Shown: positions 7,646 through 15,750, counted from the first letter of the stretch. The stretch: 64,000 nucleotides of DNA from DATMER01 sp963741305 (GCA_963741305.1 CAVUHL010000003.1:4340001-4404000), one strand, 5' to 3'. The notes: generated from the letters alone by a model not told the origin. Translations and numbers: made by a program.

Positions 7646-9565
7646 TCAATAGCCATATTTCTTCCACAGATCTTTCGACGGCCAGGCCGAAACGCCGGCA
7701 ATCACATTGTCGACCAGTTTGTCGAGGTCTTCGACGGGGCTGGTGTTGAAGAGCACGGCCACGACGACGTCGCCGCGGCGGTCGACTCGCGTGCGCGTGC
7801 CGGGGAGGCCCCCTTCGAATGCCCAGTTGCCGCCGCCATAGGGCGCGGGATTGGCAAAGCGGGCGAAGCGGGCGATGTCGGGCGCCGAGGCGATCCAGCC
7901 TCCATGCGCGTCCATCGCCTCGAGATAAAAGCCGCCGTCGGGCCACTGTACCTTTTTGGGCTCGCCGTCGAACACCGAATTCACGTCCTTGGCGAATTCG
8001 ACGTCATAATACTGAACTTCGTTCGCGAAGCGCCCGCTCGCCAAGCTCTTGCCGATCCTCATCTGTGTGATGTTGATCGGCGCGAGGATTTCGTCCCGCA
8101 CGTATTTCTGATAGGATTTGCCGCCGCGCGCTTCGACAATGCGACCTAGAATGCAGTAGCCGAAATTCGAATAGTCCTTGTCATCGATGCCTCCGCCTGG
8201 CGCGAAGCTCAGCTTCACTTTCTGGAACATGTAACGGATGATGTTCTTGCAGCTCGACGGGCGGCTCGTCCCCAGCGCCGCGGCGACCTGGTCCGAATAG
8301 AACATTGGATCGAAGCCCATCTTGCCGAGATTCCAGCCGCCCTTGTGATCGAGAAGGTTCTGGATCGTTATGTCTTTGAGCCGGCTGTCCTTATAGGGCT
8401 CGTCGGGTTTGGCCGATCCGAGACGGTCGAGCATCTTGTCGGAGAAGGAGAGCTTGCCGTCGTCGCGAAGTTTGCGGATGGCCGACGAGGTGATCGGCTT
8501 TGAAATGCTCGCGAGCCGGAAGAGGTCCTGCGGCTTGACTTCTGCGCCGGATTTGAGATTGGCGTAACCGAAGGAGCAAGCGTAGACGAGTTTGTCGCCC
8601 TTGACGACGGCTGCAGCGGCGCCTGGAATGTTGTACTTCTTCATCCATTTGACGACTTCGCCGTCGACATTCGCCATCTGTCCGCCGCAATCCCCGTTGC
8701 GCGTCATGCCGTTGTCGATCATGATTCCGGCGTAGCCGGAGGCGCCGTCCTGAGGCGGCTCGATATCGAAAAGCCTTGCGCCGTGCCGGCGCGATTCTTC
8801 GAGAAGCTGTTCGCCGGAAAGGCCGTAATACCACCACCAGCCGACGGCGGAGGACCCTGTGTTCGGCACCAGGACGATATCGAAACGCTGGTTGCCGCCT
8901 GCGCCGTAGCGTTCGACGTCGAGCAGGCGCGCATCGTGCTGCTTGATGCGCTGCGGCACCTGGTCGGCGGTCTGGCCGTAATACCACCACCAGCCGGTTG
9001 CCTTCGCGCCCTGGTTCGAGACCATGATCGCCGCGTAGCGCACCTGATTTCCATCGCGATAGCGCTCGAGATCGACGAGACGCGCCTTGTGCTCGTCGAG
9101 CTTGGCGCTCAATTGCTGCGGCGTCTGGCCGTAATACCACCACCAGCCGACCGCTCCGGCGCCGGTGTTCGGCAACATGACGACGGCGAAGCGAAGCGCG
9201 CCGCCGACCAGATAAGGATCGACGTCGAGAAGACGGGCCTTGTGCTCGTTGAGCTTGTCGGAGACCTGTTGGGCGGTAAGGCCGTAATACCACCACCAGC
9301 CGCTCGCGTAGGATCCGGAATTGGCGACCAACGCTGCACTCACCCGCAGCGGTGAGGCGTCGTTGACGTCGAGATCGATGATCCGCGCCTTGTGCTGGTC
9401 GACGAAGCCGGAAAGCTGCTGCGGCGTGACGTTGTGATACTGCCACCAGCCCGTTGGCTGGGTCAGCGTGCGTTCATGGATCACTTTTTCCTGGGCCGCA
9501 GCCGAGCTGACGGCGACGAATACGGTCGCGGCAACGAGTGCGGTGAGCCTTCCGCATATTCTCAT
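7646..9565 (-). CDS. Secreted serine hydrolase with five W-rich repeats (polyglycine hydrolase-like, class C beta-lactamase fold)
   Basis: A 639-residue exported protein. A signal peptide (1-24, ending AAA) precedes five repeats of about 50 residues (about 35-285), each carrying a W-W-x-YY-like motif followed by a segment ending in AR(L/I)xD. This is the pattern of the N-terminal repeat domain of fungal polyglycine hydrolases. The C-terminal half is a beta-lactamase/penicillin-binding fold: SxxK is SISK (Ser353, Lys356), the Tyr motif is YSN (465-467), and HGG is at 554-556. The catalytic set is complete. The ATG at 9565 has a good AGGGAGAT Shine-Dalgarno. The frame stays open for 325 codons upstream through a tandem repeat, but the signal peptide and RBS show that this is not coding. 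The substrate is unknown; secretion suggests a peptide or cell-wall target. Confidence 0.9.
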   Translation of the reverse strand: MRICGRLTALVAATVFVAVSSAAAQEKVIHERTLTQPTGWWQYHNVTPQQLSGFVDQHKARIIDLDVNDASPLRVSAALVANSGSYASGWWWYYGLTAQQVSDKLNEHKARLLDVDPYLVGGALRFAVVMLPNTGAGAVGWWWYYGQTPQQLSAKLDEHKARLVDLERYRDGNQVRYAAIMVSNQGAKATGWWWYYGQTADQVPQRIKQHDARLLDVERYGAGGNQRFDIVLVPNTGSSAVGWWWYYGLSGEQLLEESRRHGARLFDIEPPQDGASGYAGIMIDNGMTRNGDCGGQMANVDGEVVKWMKKYNIPGAAAAVVKGDKLVYACSFGYANLKSGAEVKPQDLFRLASISKPITSSAIRKLRDDGKLSFSDKMLDRLGSAKPDEPYKDSRLKDITIQNLLDHKGGWNLGKMGFDPMFYSDQVAAALGTSRPSSCKNIIRYMFQKVKLSFAPGGGIDDKDYSNFGYCILGRIVEARGGKSYQKYVRDEILAPINITQMRIGKSLASGRFANEVQYYDVEFAKDVNSVFDGEPKKVQWPDGGFYLEAMDAHGGWIASAPDIARFARFANPAPYGGGNWAFEGGLPGTRTRVDRRGDVVVAVLFNTSPVEDLDKLVDNVIAGVSAWPSKDLWKKYGY

Positions 9566-9659
9566 GACAAGATCTCCCTTTAAATCTCGGGGCCACCCTT
9601 CCGGCGTCTCATCTTCAACCGGCGACGGTGCGGGACACAATGTTACGGCGCCTTGATGG

Positions 9660-10186
9660 AACTTTCCGCGAGACACGGAAGGCTTTCCGTGGAACGCGGA
9701 TAGATTTGCGCGAGACGCGGAAGACTCTCCGCGAGACGCGGATAGGTTCGCGCTTGACGCGGAGACCTTTCCGCGAGACGCGGATAGGTTTGCACCTGAC
9801 GCGGAAGACTCTCCGTGAGACGCGGATAGGTTTGCGCCTGACGCGGAAGACTCTCCGCGAGACGCGGATAGGTTTGCGCCTGACGCGGAAGACTCTCCGC
9901 GAGACGCGGATAGGTTTGCGCCTGACGCGGAAGACTCTCCGCGAGACGCGGATAGGTTTGCGCCTGACGCGGAAGACTCTCCGCGAGACGCGGATAGGTT
10001 TGCGCCTGACGCGGAAGACTCTCCGCGAGACGCGGATAGGTTTGCGCCTGACGCGGAAGACTCTCCGCGAGACGCGGATAGGCTTGCGCCTGACGCGGAA
10101 GACTCTCCGCGAGACGCGGATAGGCTTGCGCCTGACGCGGAAGACTCTCCGCGAGACGCGGATAGGTTTGCGCCTGACGCTCTCGG
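9660..10186. repeat. Tandem repeat array, 42-nt unit made of two 21-nt half units
   Basis: About twelve 42-nt units. Each consists of two related 21-nt halves that end in GAGACGC or CTGACGC. The register is kept in multiples of three, so several frames on both strands stay open across the array (14-residue peptide repeats in each). There is no RBS, signal or non-repeat coding sequence at either end that would support a protein. The array lies between the secreted hydrolase start and a broken gene at 10278. Neighbouring units are nearly identical, which points to recent expansion. The remaining 90 nt up to 10277 show nothing recognisable. Confidence 0.85.
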
Positions 10187-10277
10187 ATTCGGTCGATAGG
10201 TGCTCAACCCCTGCTGGTAAACTCGTAAGGAGCTTCGCTCGGATCGCAGAAACCATCCATGAAGGGGGAACCGCCTC

Positions 10278-10513
10278 ATGCCCAATGAGCTGCAGACTGG
10301 GAATGTCTTTGGCACGGTTGTAGACAACCAAGGTAATTCTCTTCCCGGCGTGACGGTAACGCTCTCGGGTATCGGCGCCCCCAGGTTCTCCTCACCGACG
10401 CACAGGGGCGGTTTCGGTTCCTCGACCTTGCCCCAGGCAAGTACGATCTCCGTGTCGCGTTTGAGAGTTTCAGGCCGATGGAGCGCCAAGCAGGCTTTGA
10501 AAGCCCTCACTGA
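10278..10513 (+). pseudogene. Carboxypeptidase-regulatory-like (TonB-receptor N-terminal type) domain, frameshifted and truncated
   Basis: A good GGGGGAA Shine-Dalgarno precedes the ATG. The first part reads GNVFGTVVDNQGNSLPGVTV, a classic carboxypeptidase-D regulatory-like domain start, as found at the N-terminus of many TonB-dependent receptors and Acidobacterial surface proteins. At a run of five Cs near 10378-10382 the frame breaks. Adding one base restores the expected continuation (VLLTDAQGRFRFLDLAPGKY) up to a TGA at 10511-10513. Only about 80 residues remain, with no transmembrane or barrel part. It is therefore a broken gene at the left margin of the accessory island. Confidence 0.7.
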
Positions 10514-10592
10514 GCGCGTTGTATGAGGCAGATGGACCAAGAGAGCGCATGGAGGACCTGCAGCTCAGGCCAGGGTGGGGCAAAGGCCAGAT

Positions 10593-10765
10593 TCTGAGGT
10601 TTGTCTTCTACACTCGGCAGGAACCTATTCTAGGCAGATACGAGAAAGCGACTGCAGGACGCCTGAAAGCGAGCGCGGAGGGTAGATTTTCGGAGTTGTC
10701 TCCCAGGAACCTATTCTAGAGTGCAGAGGGTAGATTTTCGGGGTTGCCTCCTACAGGGCACTTTC
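10593..10765. repeat. Three partial copies of an island-flanking repeat
   Basis: Copy A (about 10593-10635) contains the 24-nt core at 10608-10631. Copy B (10678-10720) has AGGGTAGATTTTCGGAGTTG followed by CAGGAACCTATTCT. Copy C (10724-10760) repeats AGGGTAGATTTTCGGGGTTG. The full-length relative, copy D, is at 14741-14790, and its core (14767-14790) is identical over 24 nt to that of copy A. The copies bracket the NACHT-HD and caspase genes. The rest of 10514-10818 shows no gene. Confidence 0.75.
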
Positions 10766-10818
10766 TCTGCGCATGCCGCGCACCCACCGTCGCCGTTCAC
10801 CCACACTCAGTCGACGGC

Positions 10819-13413
10819 CTATAGACCCGCCGAGCTCCCGCCGCCCCCGTCGAAATGCTTCTGTAGAAGATCGAGGATTCGTCTTCCTTCCGGGGTGAGC
10901 AGCTCATCCGCGATCTCCTTCTTCCACTCTTCGAAGTCCCGGATCTCCTGTCGGCGCCGATAAAGATGGAGTTGGACGAAGACGTCCAGATTATCCAGGT
11001 CATGCGCAATCCTGGCATTAACGCCGTTCCTGGCGTCGTAGATTCGCGACAGGCGCGCAATCGCGCTCGTGTCGGCTACTTCGACATAGGTACCCAGCAT
11101 GCCGAGGTAGTCCAACCATCCGGCTTCGCGTTCGCGGTCCTCCTCGCGTTTTTCTTTCGACAAGATGTCCGTGGTGTAGGCCTCCCCCAGATCGTGAATT
11201 AGCACCATCCTGAGCACGGTCTCTTTGTCGTACTCCTTATCGTCCATCTTTTCAGGCAGGAAGAGCAGCCCGAGCAAGTAGGCACCGTACATGTGGTCGG
11301 CCACGTGCTCCGTATCGCGGAGACCGCGCACGACCCAGCCCCGGCGCCGCTCAGCCTTGATCCTGTAAAGATCTTCGACGACGCCGCCGACAGAGAAAAC
11401 CTCCTTTCCAAAGTGTATCCGGAGCATCCGGAGATACCCCCGGAGGGTCTGACTGTCCAGTCGGGTAGCGAGGATTTTGCCAAGCAGATCCAAGAGTTGC
11501 AGACGGATCTCTAGGTTGAGCTCTGCCCGCGCGTGCCGCTTCTGAGCCAGAGAGAAGATTGTATAGATCTCGAGCTCGCGAGGCATATAGCGAATGCGTG
11601 CGTCGAGATTCTCCTGGATGCTAGTAAACAGGCGCTTGAACGTGTAGGGAAAATCCATCATCGTGTCCTCGTGCGGGTAGTCCGACGCGGGATCCACGAC
11701 GATGTCGCCGTAGTATTCGAGATGAAAGCCGCGGTTGATGTGATCCCAGTGCTGATTGTCGACAAGCTTAGCGATATACTCCGCCGAAGCCTTGCGGTCG
11801 CCGAGATAAATCAGGCTGACGTAGATCGTCCGGAGGAGGCGTAAGGCGTCCGTCCCTTGATCATCACCGTCAGGCAGTTGCTCCAGCAGGCCGCGCAGCA
11901 GCCGGGTGGCATCGCCCTTGGCACCGGGGTCCGTCAACCGGCCGAGGAAATAGCTCACGTTGGTCCTCACGATGACTTCCTCGGAGGCTAGGAACTTCTT
12001 GCCGGCCTCCACGGCTTTGCGCTGGACCAGGGGCTTTTCCGTCAGGATACCCTTGGCATGCCGCGTAATCCGGTACGGGTAAACCCGTTTGAGGACCGCA
12101 AGGCTCTCTTTGTCGGCATTCGAGCTCAGCAGACAACTAATTAGGTGCCTCGCGATCAGATAGTCGCGCAAATCCACATTGAGATGAGCAAGCAGCCAGC
12201 CCGGATTTTCTCTCTGCTCGGCCGGTGACGGGTCGGCGTCTCCGTAGAGGTGTCCATAGGCCAGCACCGCCGCCTTTCGCAGGATCGGAGCGTACTGGGC
12301 GTCGGTCGTGTTGGGGGCAAGGATTTCGCGACAGTAGCGCTGGAGGAGGTCGAACAGGCTGTTGACACCGCGATAGGTTTCCCTCCGCAGCCGCATCAGA
12401 AGAGCCATCGTACGCAGGTTGACCTGCGAAAAATCGAAGCGGGCGAGATCCTCCTTGAAAGTGCTGTGGGCTCTGAGATCGTCCGCGAATCGCGTGGTGC
12501 GGAGGAACGCCTCTCCGAACTGGAGGACTTCCGCTTCGCTCCTCGGGTCGAGGCTATGCAGCTCCACGACCGGCGTCTCGTCCCATTCAAATCGTTGCGG
12601 ATGATCGGATGTATCGATCCCTAGACAGATCCCCACGATCTTCTTGAGATTCCGATGTTTCAGCTGGAGGATCTCGTCCTCCAGGCTGCGACGAAACTCG
12701 AGAAGGTTGTCGAAGCCGTCAACTAGCAGGAGGAAACGAGTCTCTTTGGCATGGGCGAGAGTTGACTCGATTTCGGCCAGATCCTGCCGGCATCTGCGGA
12801 GTCTCTCCTCGTCGTCGAAGGAGTCGTACTCTCCCAGGTGTAGGAAGAAGGGGAAGACATCGCTCTGGTGCAGCAAGTACCGCGACAAGCATTTGAGGTA
12901 GAGCAGCGCGAGCAGAGTCGTCTTGCCGGTCCCGGCGTCACCCTGGATGCGCAGCAAATCATGGCCGAGCGCAAAATCGGCCAGCCCTTGGAAGAACGCA
13001 TCTAGCTGCAAAGCCATCCCCTCGGCCGGCGCCAGGACCAGACTGAACAGCTCGGCATACCGGCTGAAGAAATCGGAAGGCGGTTCGGTTCCCTCCCACT
13101 GCTTGGGAAGGTAATTGCGGGCGAGCACGCGATGCTTGTCCTGGAGGCTCTGCAACGTCACTTCGACGGTTGCGGTGGGCGGGCTTGGTAGATCGGAACC
13201 TTTTCCTGTCCCGTCCCCCTCTTTCACTGTGACTGCCTTTTCCAGCTGCATACGAAGCTCGTCGAGCTTGCGGTTCAGTTCCAGTTCGTTTTTCACCAAG
13301 TCTAGCGGGATGTCCGTCGGACTGACGAACTCCGACTTCCGTTCGCTGATGATGCGGAGACTCACCTTATAATTCTCGATTTGTTTCTTGATCGTCTCGG
13401 CCGAATCGGACAT
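10819..13413 (-). CDS. NACHT-type NTPase with N-terminal adaptor-like segment and C-terminal HD (YfbR/HDDC2-like) domain
   Basis: An 864-residue protein. Residues 13-60 form a helical segment that matches the C-terminus of the adjacent caspase (17 of 45 identical). A STAND/NACHT-like NTPase follows: Walker A GDAGTGKTT at 158-166 and Walker B FLLLVDGFD at 227-235, then a helical region (about 300-670). The C-terminus (about 690-820) matches HD-domain 5'-deoxynucleotidases of the YfbR/HDDC2 type. It has the RGWVVRGL entry motif, EHVADH (His703, His707), IHDLGEAYTTDI (His740, Asp741, Asp749) and a distal HDLDNLD (Asp807); all expected metal ligands appear to be present. It lies 3 nt downstream of the caspase gene in the same orientation, so the two are almost certainly co-transcribed. 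The likely role is sensor/switch NTPase of a conflict or cell-death module (inference). The HD fusion suggests nucleotide hydrolysis as a second effector. Confidence 0.85.
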   Translation of the reverse strand: MSDSAETIKKQIENYKVSLRIISERKSEFVSPTDIPLDLVKNELELNRKLDELRMQLEKAVTVKEGDGTGKGSDLPSPPTATVEVTLQSLQDKHRVLARNYLPKQWEGTEPPSDFFSRYAELFSLVLAPAEGMALQLDAFFQGLADFALGHDLLRIQGDAGTGKTTLLALLYLKCLSRYLLHQSDVFPFFLHLGEYDSFDDEERLRRCRQDLAEIESTLAHAKETRFLLLVDGFDNLLEFRRSLEDEILQLKHRNLKKIVGICLGIDTSDHPQRFEWDETPVVELHSLDPRSEAEVLQFGEAFLRTTRFADDLRAHSTFKEDLARFDFSQVNLRTMALLMRLRRETYRGVNSLFDLLQRYCREILAPNTTDAQYAPILRKAAVLAYGHLYGDADPSPAEQRENPGWLLAHLNVDLRDYLIARHLISCLLSSNADKESLAVLKRVYPYRITRHAKGILTEKPLVQRKAVEAGKKFLASEEVIVRTNVSYFLGRLTDPGAKGDATRLLRGLLEQLPDGDDQGTDALRLLRTIYVSLIYLGDRKASAEYIAKLVDNQHWDHINRGFHLEYYGDIVVDPASDYPHEDTMMDFPYTFKRLFTSIQENLDARIRYMPRELEIYTIFSLAQKRHARAELNLEIRLQLLDLLGKILATRLDSQTLRGYLRMLRIHFGKEVFSVGGVVEDLYRIKAERRRGWVVRGLRDTEHVADHMYGAYLLGLLFLPEKMDDKEYDKETVLRMVLIHDLGEAYTTDILSKEKREEDREREAGWLDYLGMLGTYVEVADTSAIARLSRIYDARNGVNARIAHDLDNLDVFVQLHLYRRRQEIRDFEEWKKEIADELLTPEGRRILDLLQKHFDGGGGSSAGL

Positions 13414-13416
13414 CGT

Positions 13417-14391
13417 TCACCTTCCGCCCAGTCGGGCTTCTAGTTCTTCGATTTTAGTCTGGGTCTGCTGTTTGCTTTTGATTAGCTGGAGCGGTATGGC
13501 GCTGAAGTCCACGTATTCGCTCATTCGTTCCTCGATAAGGACGATGTTGTCGCGATAGTTCTTGAGCATGCGCCTCCAGGTTTCGGCCTGTGCGCTGTCG
13601 TGAATGGTCCCGGGAGTTGGCACACCCCCTTGCCAGGGGAGCTTCTTGGGCGTTGTTTCGCCGCCCGCGTACCAGGCGATCGCAAAGTTGTCCTCTAGAT
13701 TACTCACCTTGATGATCGGATGCTGCTGATCGTTCGTCCTTGCCGGTACGAAGCGTCCCACGTACAACGCCAAATCCAGCACTCGCGCGTAACCATCCTG
13801 CTCGAACGAGCCATGGCCGGCGAGGGCCTCCACCACCGCCATGGTAAACTGACTGTAGGGATTTCCCGTCCACGACACCTCGTTTTTACGCGACGAGGCG
13901 ATCACGACCCGGCCGCTGCTTCCGCCCAGCTCGCTGACTACGTCGACCGGCATCGGCGTTTGTTTGAACTCCTTGGCTTCCGCTTGTCCGCCGGCATGAC
14001 AACAATCCAACAGGACGAGGAGCTTGCGGGCTCGGATCTGACGCAGCAGGTCGGTAAATTCCTTGCCGGAGATCGCAGTCTTACCGAGGTCCTTCCAGTC
14101 GAAGCCATAAGGGACCAGATGGAAGTCGGGCATTTCGGTACCATGCCCGGAGAAGTAGACGATCGACGTATCGTTTGGACCTACCGTTTGGGCCAGCTCC
14201 TGCAGCGCGGCCACGATGCCGTCCCGTCGTGCGCTTTCACCGGCCAGCAAGCGCACTTGGGCACGCGGGTAAGCACACCTTGTAGAATCGACTAAAATCT
14301 CATGGATGGCAGTTGCGTCAGCGATCGTGACCGGCAGGTCAGCCCCAACGCCAACGAGGACAGCATGGCCGTGGGAAAATGTCTCGGGCAT
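13417..14391 (-). CDS. Caspase-like cysteine protease (peptidase C14) with C-terminal adaptor-like segment
   Basis: A 324-residue caspase/metacaspase-fold protease. The catalytic His is in SGHG (81-84, His83) and the catalytic Cys in DCCHAG (129-134, Cys131 by comparison with DxCHxG metacaspases). The p20-like core runs about 8-240. Residues 278-324 form a helical tail homologous to the N-terminal segment of the next protein (shared residues include NY, ER-SE, IPL-L and K-EL). This suggests homotypic recruitment of protease by NTPase, as in known caspase-NACHT conflict systems. No signal peptide, so it is cytoplasmic. A remnant or small ORF ends 9 nt upstream of the start. Local GC (about 57% in a sampled line of the neighbouring gene) is below that of the ribosomal region. 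Confidence 0.92.
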   Translation of the reverse strand: MPETFSHGHAVLVGVGADLPVTIADATAIHEILVDSTRCAYPRAQVRLLAGESARRDGIVAALQELAQTVGPNDTSIVYFSGHGTEMPDFHLVPYGFDWKDLGKTAISGKEFTDLLRQIRARKLLVLLDCCHAGGQAEAKEFKQTPMPVDVVSELGGSSGRVVIASSRKNEVSWTGNPYSQFTMAVVEALAGHGSFEQDGYARVLDLALYVGRFVPARTNDQQHPIIKVSNLEDNFAIAWYAGGETTPKKLPWQGGVPTPGTIHDSAQAETWRRMLKNYRDNIVLIEERMSEYVDFSAIPLQLIKSKQQTQTKIEELEARLGGR

Positions 14392-14400
14392 GAACGGACC

Positions 14401-14690
14401 TCACATTGTCCGAAGATCGGCAGTAATTTCGTTTGTACGATCGTAGCGCAGGAGTGCCGAAGGTAGCAAGAACTTCGGCGCGTCATCTGCCACCCATCGG
14501 GATCGCCCCTGCCGGCATGAGTCGCGGCAGGCATCGCGGACCTCGTCGTCCATCTCAGAGTTCACGCGAATCTTCTCGACACTCGTTACGTTTTGCCGGG
14601 CGCCGTACTCCTTCTCGATGCGGTCGACAGTTCGGAAGTCGGAGAACCAGGCCCCGCTCCTGCATCTCCGAGGGCACCCAGGGAGTGGTC
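14401..14690 (-). pseudogene. Possible gene remnant upstream of caspase
   Basis: The minus frame that ends in TGA at 14401-14403 stays open for about 90 codons and has coding-like composition (for example VDRIEKEYGARQNVTSVEK and FLLPSALLRYDRTN). It lacks a convincing start codon and RBS, and further upstream the coding look shifts to another frame. I do not recognise the family. It could be the tail of a truncated gene carried with the island, or a third member of the caspase/NACHT operon with a disrupted start. Confidence 0.3.
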
Positions 14691-14740
14691 AAAGACCTTC
14701 GAGTCGACCGCGACCTCCAGGTAGGTCCGGGCGATCGAGG

Positions 14741-14790
14741 TGCAGGGTAGATGGCGGGGTTGTTTCCTACACTCGGCAGGAACCTATTCT
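14741..14790. repeat. Right copy of island-flanking repeat
   Basis: Full-length copy D of the element described at 10593-10765: GGTAGAT...GGGGTTGT...CTACACTCGGCAGGAACC and so on. Its last 24 nt are identical to 10608-10631. It abuts the truncated regulator fragment that follows. Confidence 0.75.
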
Positions 14791-15091
14791 GGCCCCGGCC
14801 CCGGAGCCGGCCGGGAAAACCCCGCAAGCCACGAAGCCGAAAGGCCGGAGCTTCCTCGCCCCCGAGCCGCCGCCCCGGCCGGCGAACCTCGCTCCCGGCG
14901 ACTACGAAGCCGTGATGGAGCATTATGAGCGCGAGGTGATCGAAGCCTGTCTAGCCCAGGGCCACGGCCGCATCGCCGAGACCTGCCGCCTGCTCGGGAT
15001 CTCCCGCAGCACGCTGCGCGAGAGGATGAGGCGCTACGGCCTGGGAGGAGCCGGCCTGCTCGGCGACGGTGCGCCGGAGGCCGGCGACTAG
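14791..15091 (+). pseudogene. Fis-type HTH C-terminal fragment of an NtrC-family regulator
   Basis: An open frame without its own start runs from the repeat junction to TAG at 15089-15091. After a Pro/Ala-rich linker it encodes a Fis/HTH_8 DNA-binding domain (EREVIEACLAQGHGRIAETC, then RLLGISRSTLRERMRRYGL), the usual C-terminus of sigma-54-dependent NtrC-type response regulators. The receiver and AAA+ domains are absent; the frame upstream is repeat DNA. It is probably a 3' remnant cut off by the event that placed the island here. A short product starting at the internal ATG near 14915 cannot be excluded. Confidence 0.6.
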
Positions 15092-15101
15092 CCGCTCGCG
15101 C

Positions 15102-15750
15102 GACTCGCCACAACTTATAGCCGGCCACCAAAACTCATCGCCGGCTCTCCAAAACTTATAGCCGCCTCACCAAAGCTATAGCCGCTCGCCGAAACTCATA
15201 GCTGTCTTCTCTCGAGACATCGGCGGCCCGCCACAAGCTATCGGCACCTCTCCACAACCTATAGCCGGCTCGCCAAGCTCGATAGCCGACCGCCAAAACT
15301 CATCGCCGGCTCCCCACAACTCATCGCCGACTCTCCAAAACCCATAGCCGTCTCGCTAAAACCTATAGCCGTTCACCGAAACTCATGGCGTCTCCCCTCA
15401 AGTCATCGGCGGCTCACCCAAACCCATCGGCGCTCGCCAAAACTTATCGCTGGCTCTCCAATACGTATCGGCGTCTCTCCAATGTCTATCGGCGCTCCTC
15501 CAAAGCCCATTGGCGGCCCACGATGGCTTCTCGGACGCCGCCGAACACTTTCGGCATGTCTCCAAAGTCCATGGCCGCGGCCCCAAACCTCATGGTCGGG
15601 CGCCGATCGCTTCAGGATCGCGCCGATGACTTTCGGCGAGCCTCCGAAACCTTACGGCGTCTCTCCAATGCCTTGCGCCGGCTCCCTGAAACCCGTGGCC
15701 ACGCGTCAATGGATTTCGCCGTCATGGCGGAGCCTTTCGCGGAGCCGGCA
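15102..15750. repeat. Degenerate 21-nt tandem repeat array
   Basis: About 30 units with consensus close to CCAAAACTCATAGCCGxCTCT. The spacing between successive ATCGCCG/ATAGCCG anchors is 21 nt in most units, with an occasional 20. From about 15440 on the 21-nt phase is exact, and the frame 15385-15792 stays open, reading as heptads (TYRWLSN, TYRRLSN, VYRRSSK). No RBS precedes that frame and the first half of the array carries stops, so coding is doubtful. The array fills the space between the regulator fragment and the rplQ terminator. Nothing else is recognisable between 15750 and 15910. Confidence 0.75.

Noticed and set aside
9660..10186. CRISPR array
   Set aside because: The 42-nt units are continuous without unique spacers, and no cas genes are present.
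9566..10540. N-terminal 325-codon extension of the serine hydrolase with 14-residue Ser/Ala repeats
   Set aside because: A signal peptide and a good Shine-Dalgarno mark the true start at 9565. The extension is repeat DNA that is open in several frames, plus the antisense of a broken gene.
14618..15091. Complete small transcription factor gene from 14618
   Set aside because: The first 55 codons are repeat or island-border DNA in a non-coding phase; only the Fis domain is credible.
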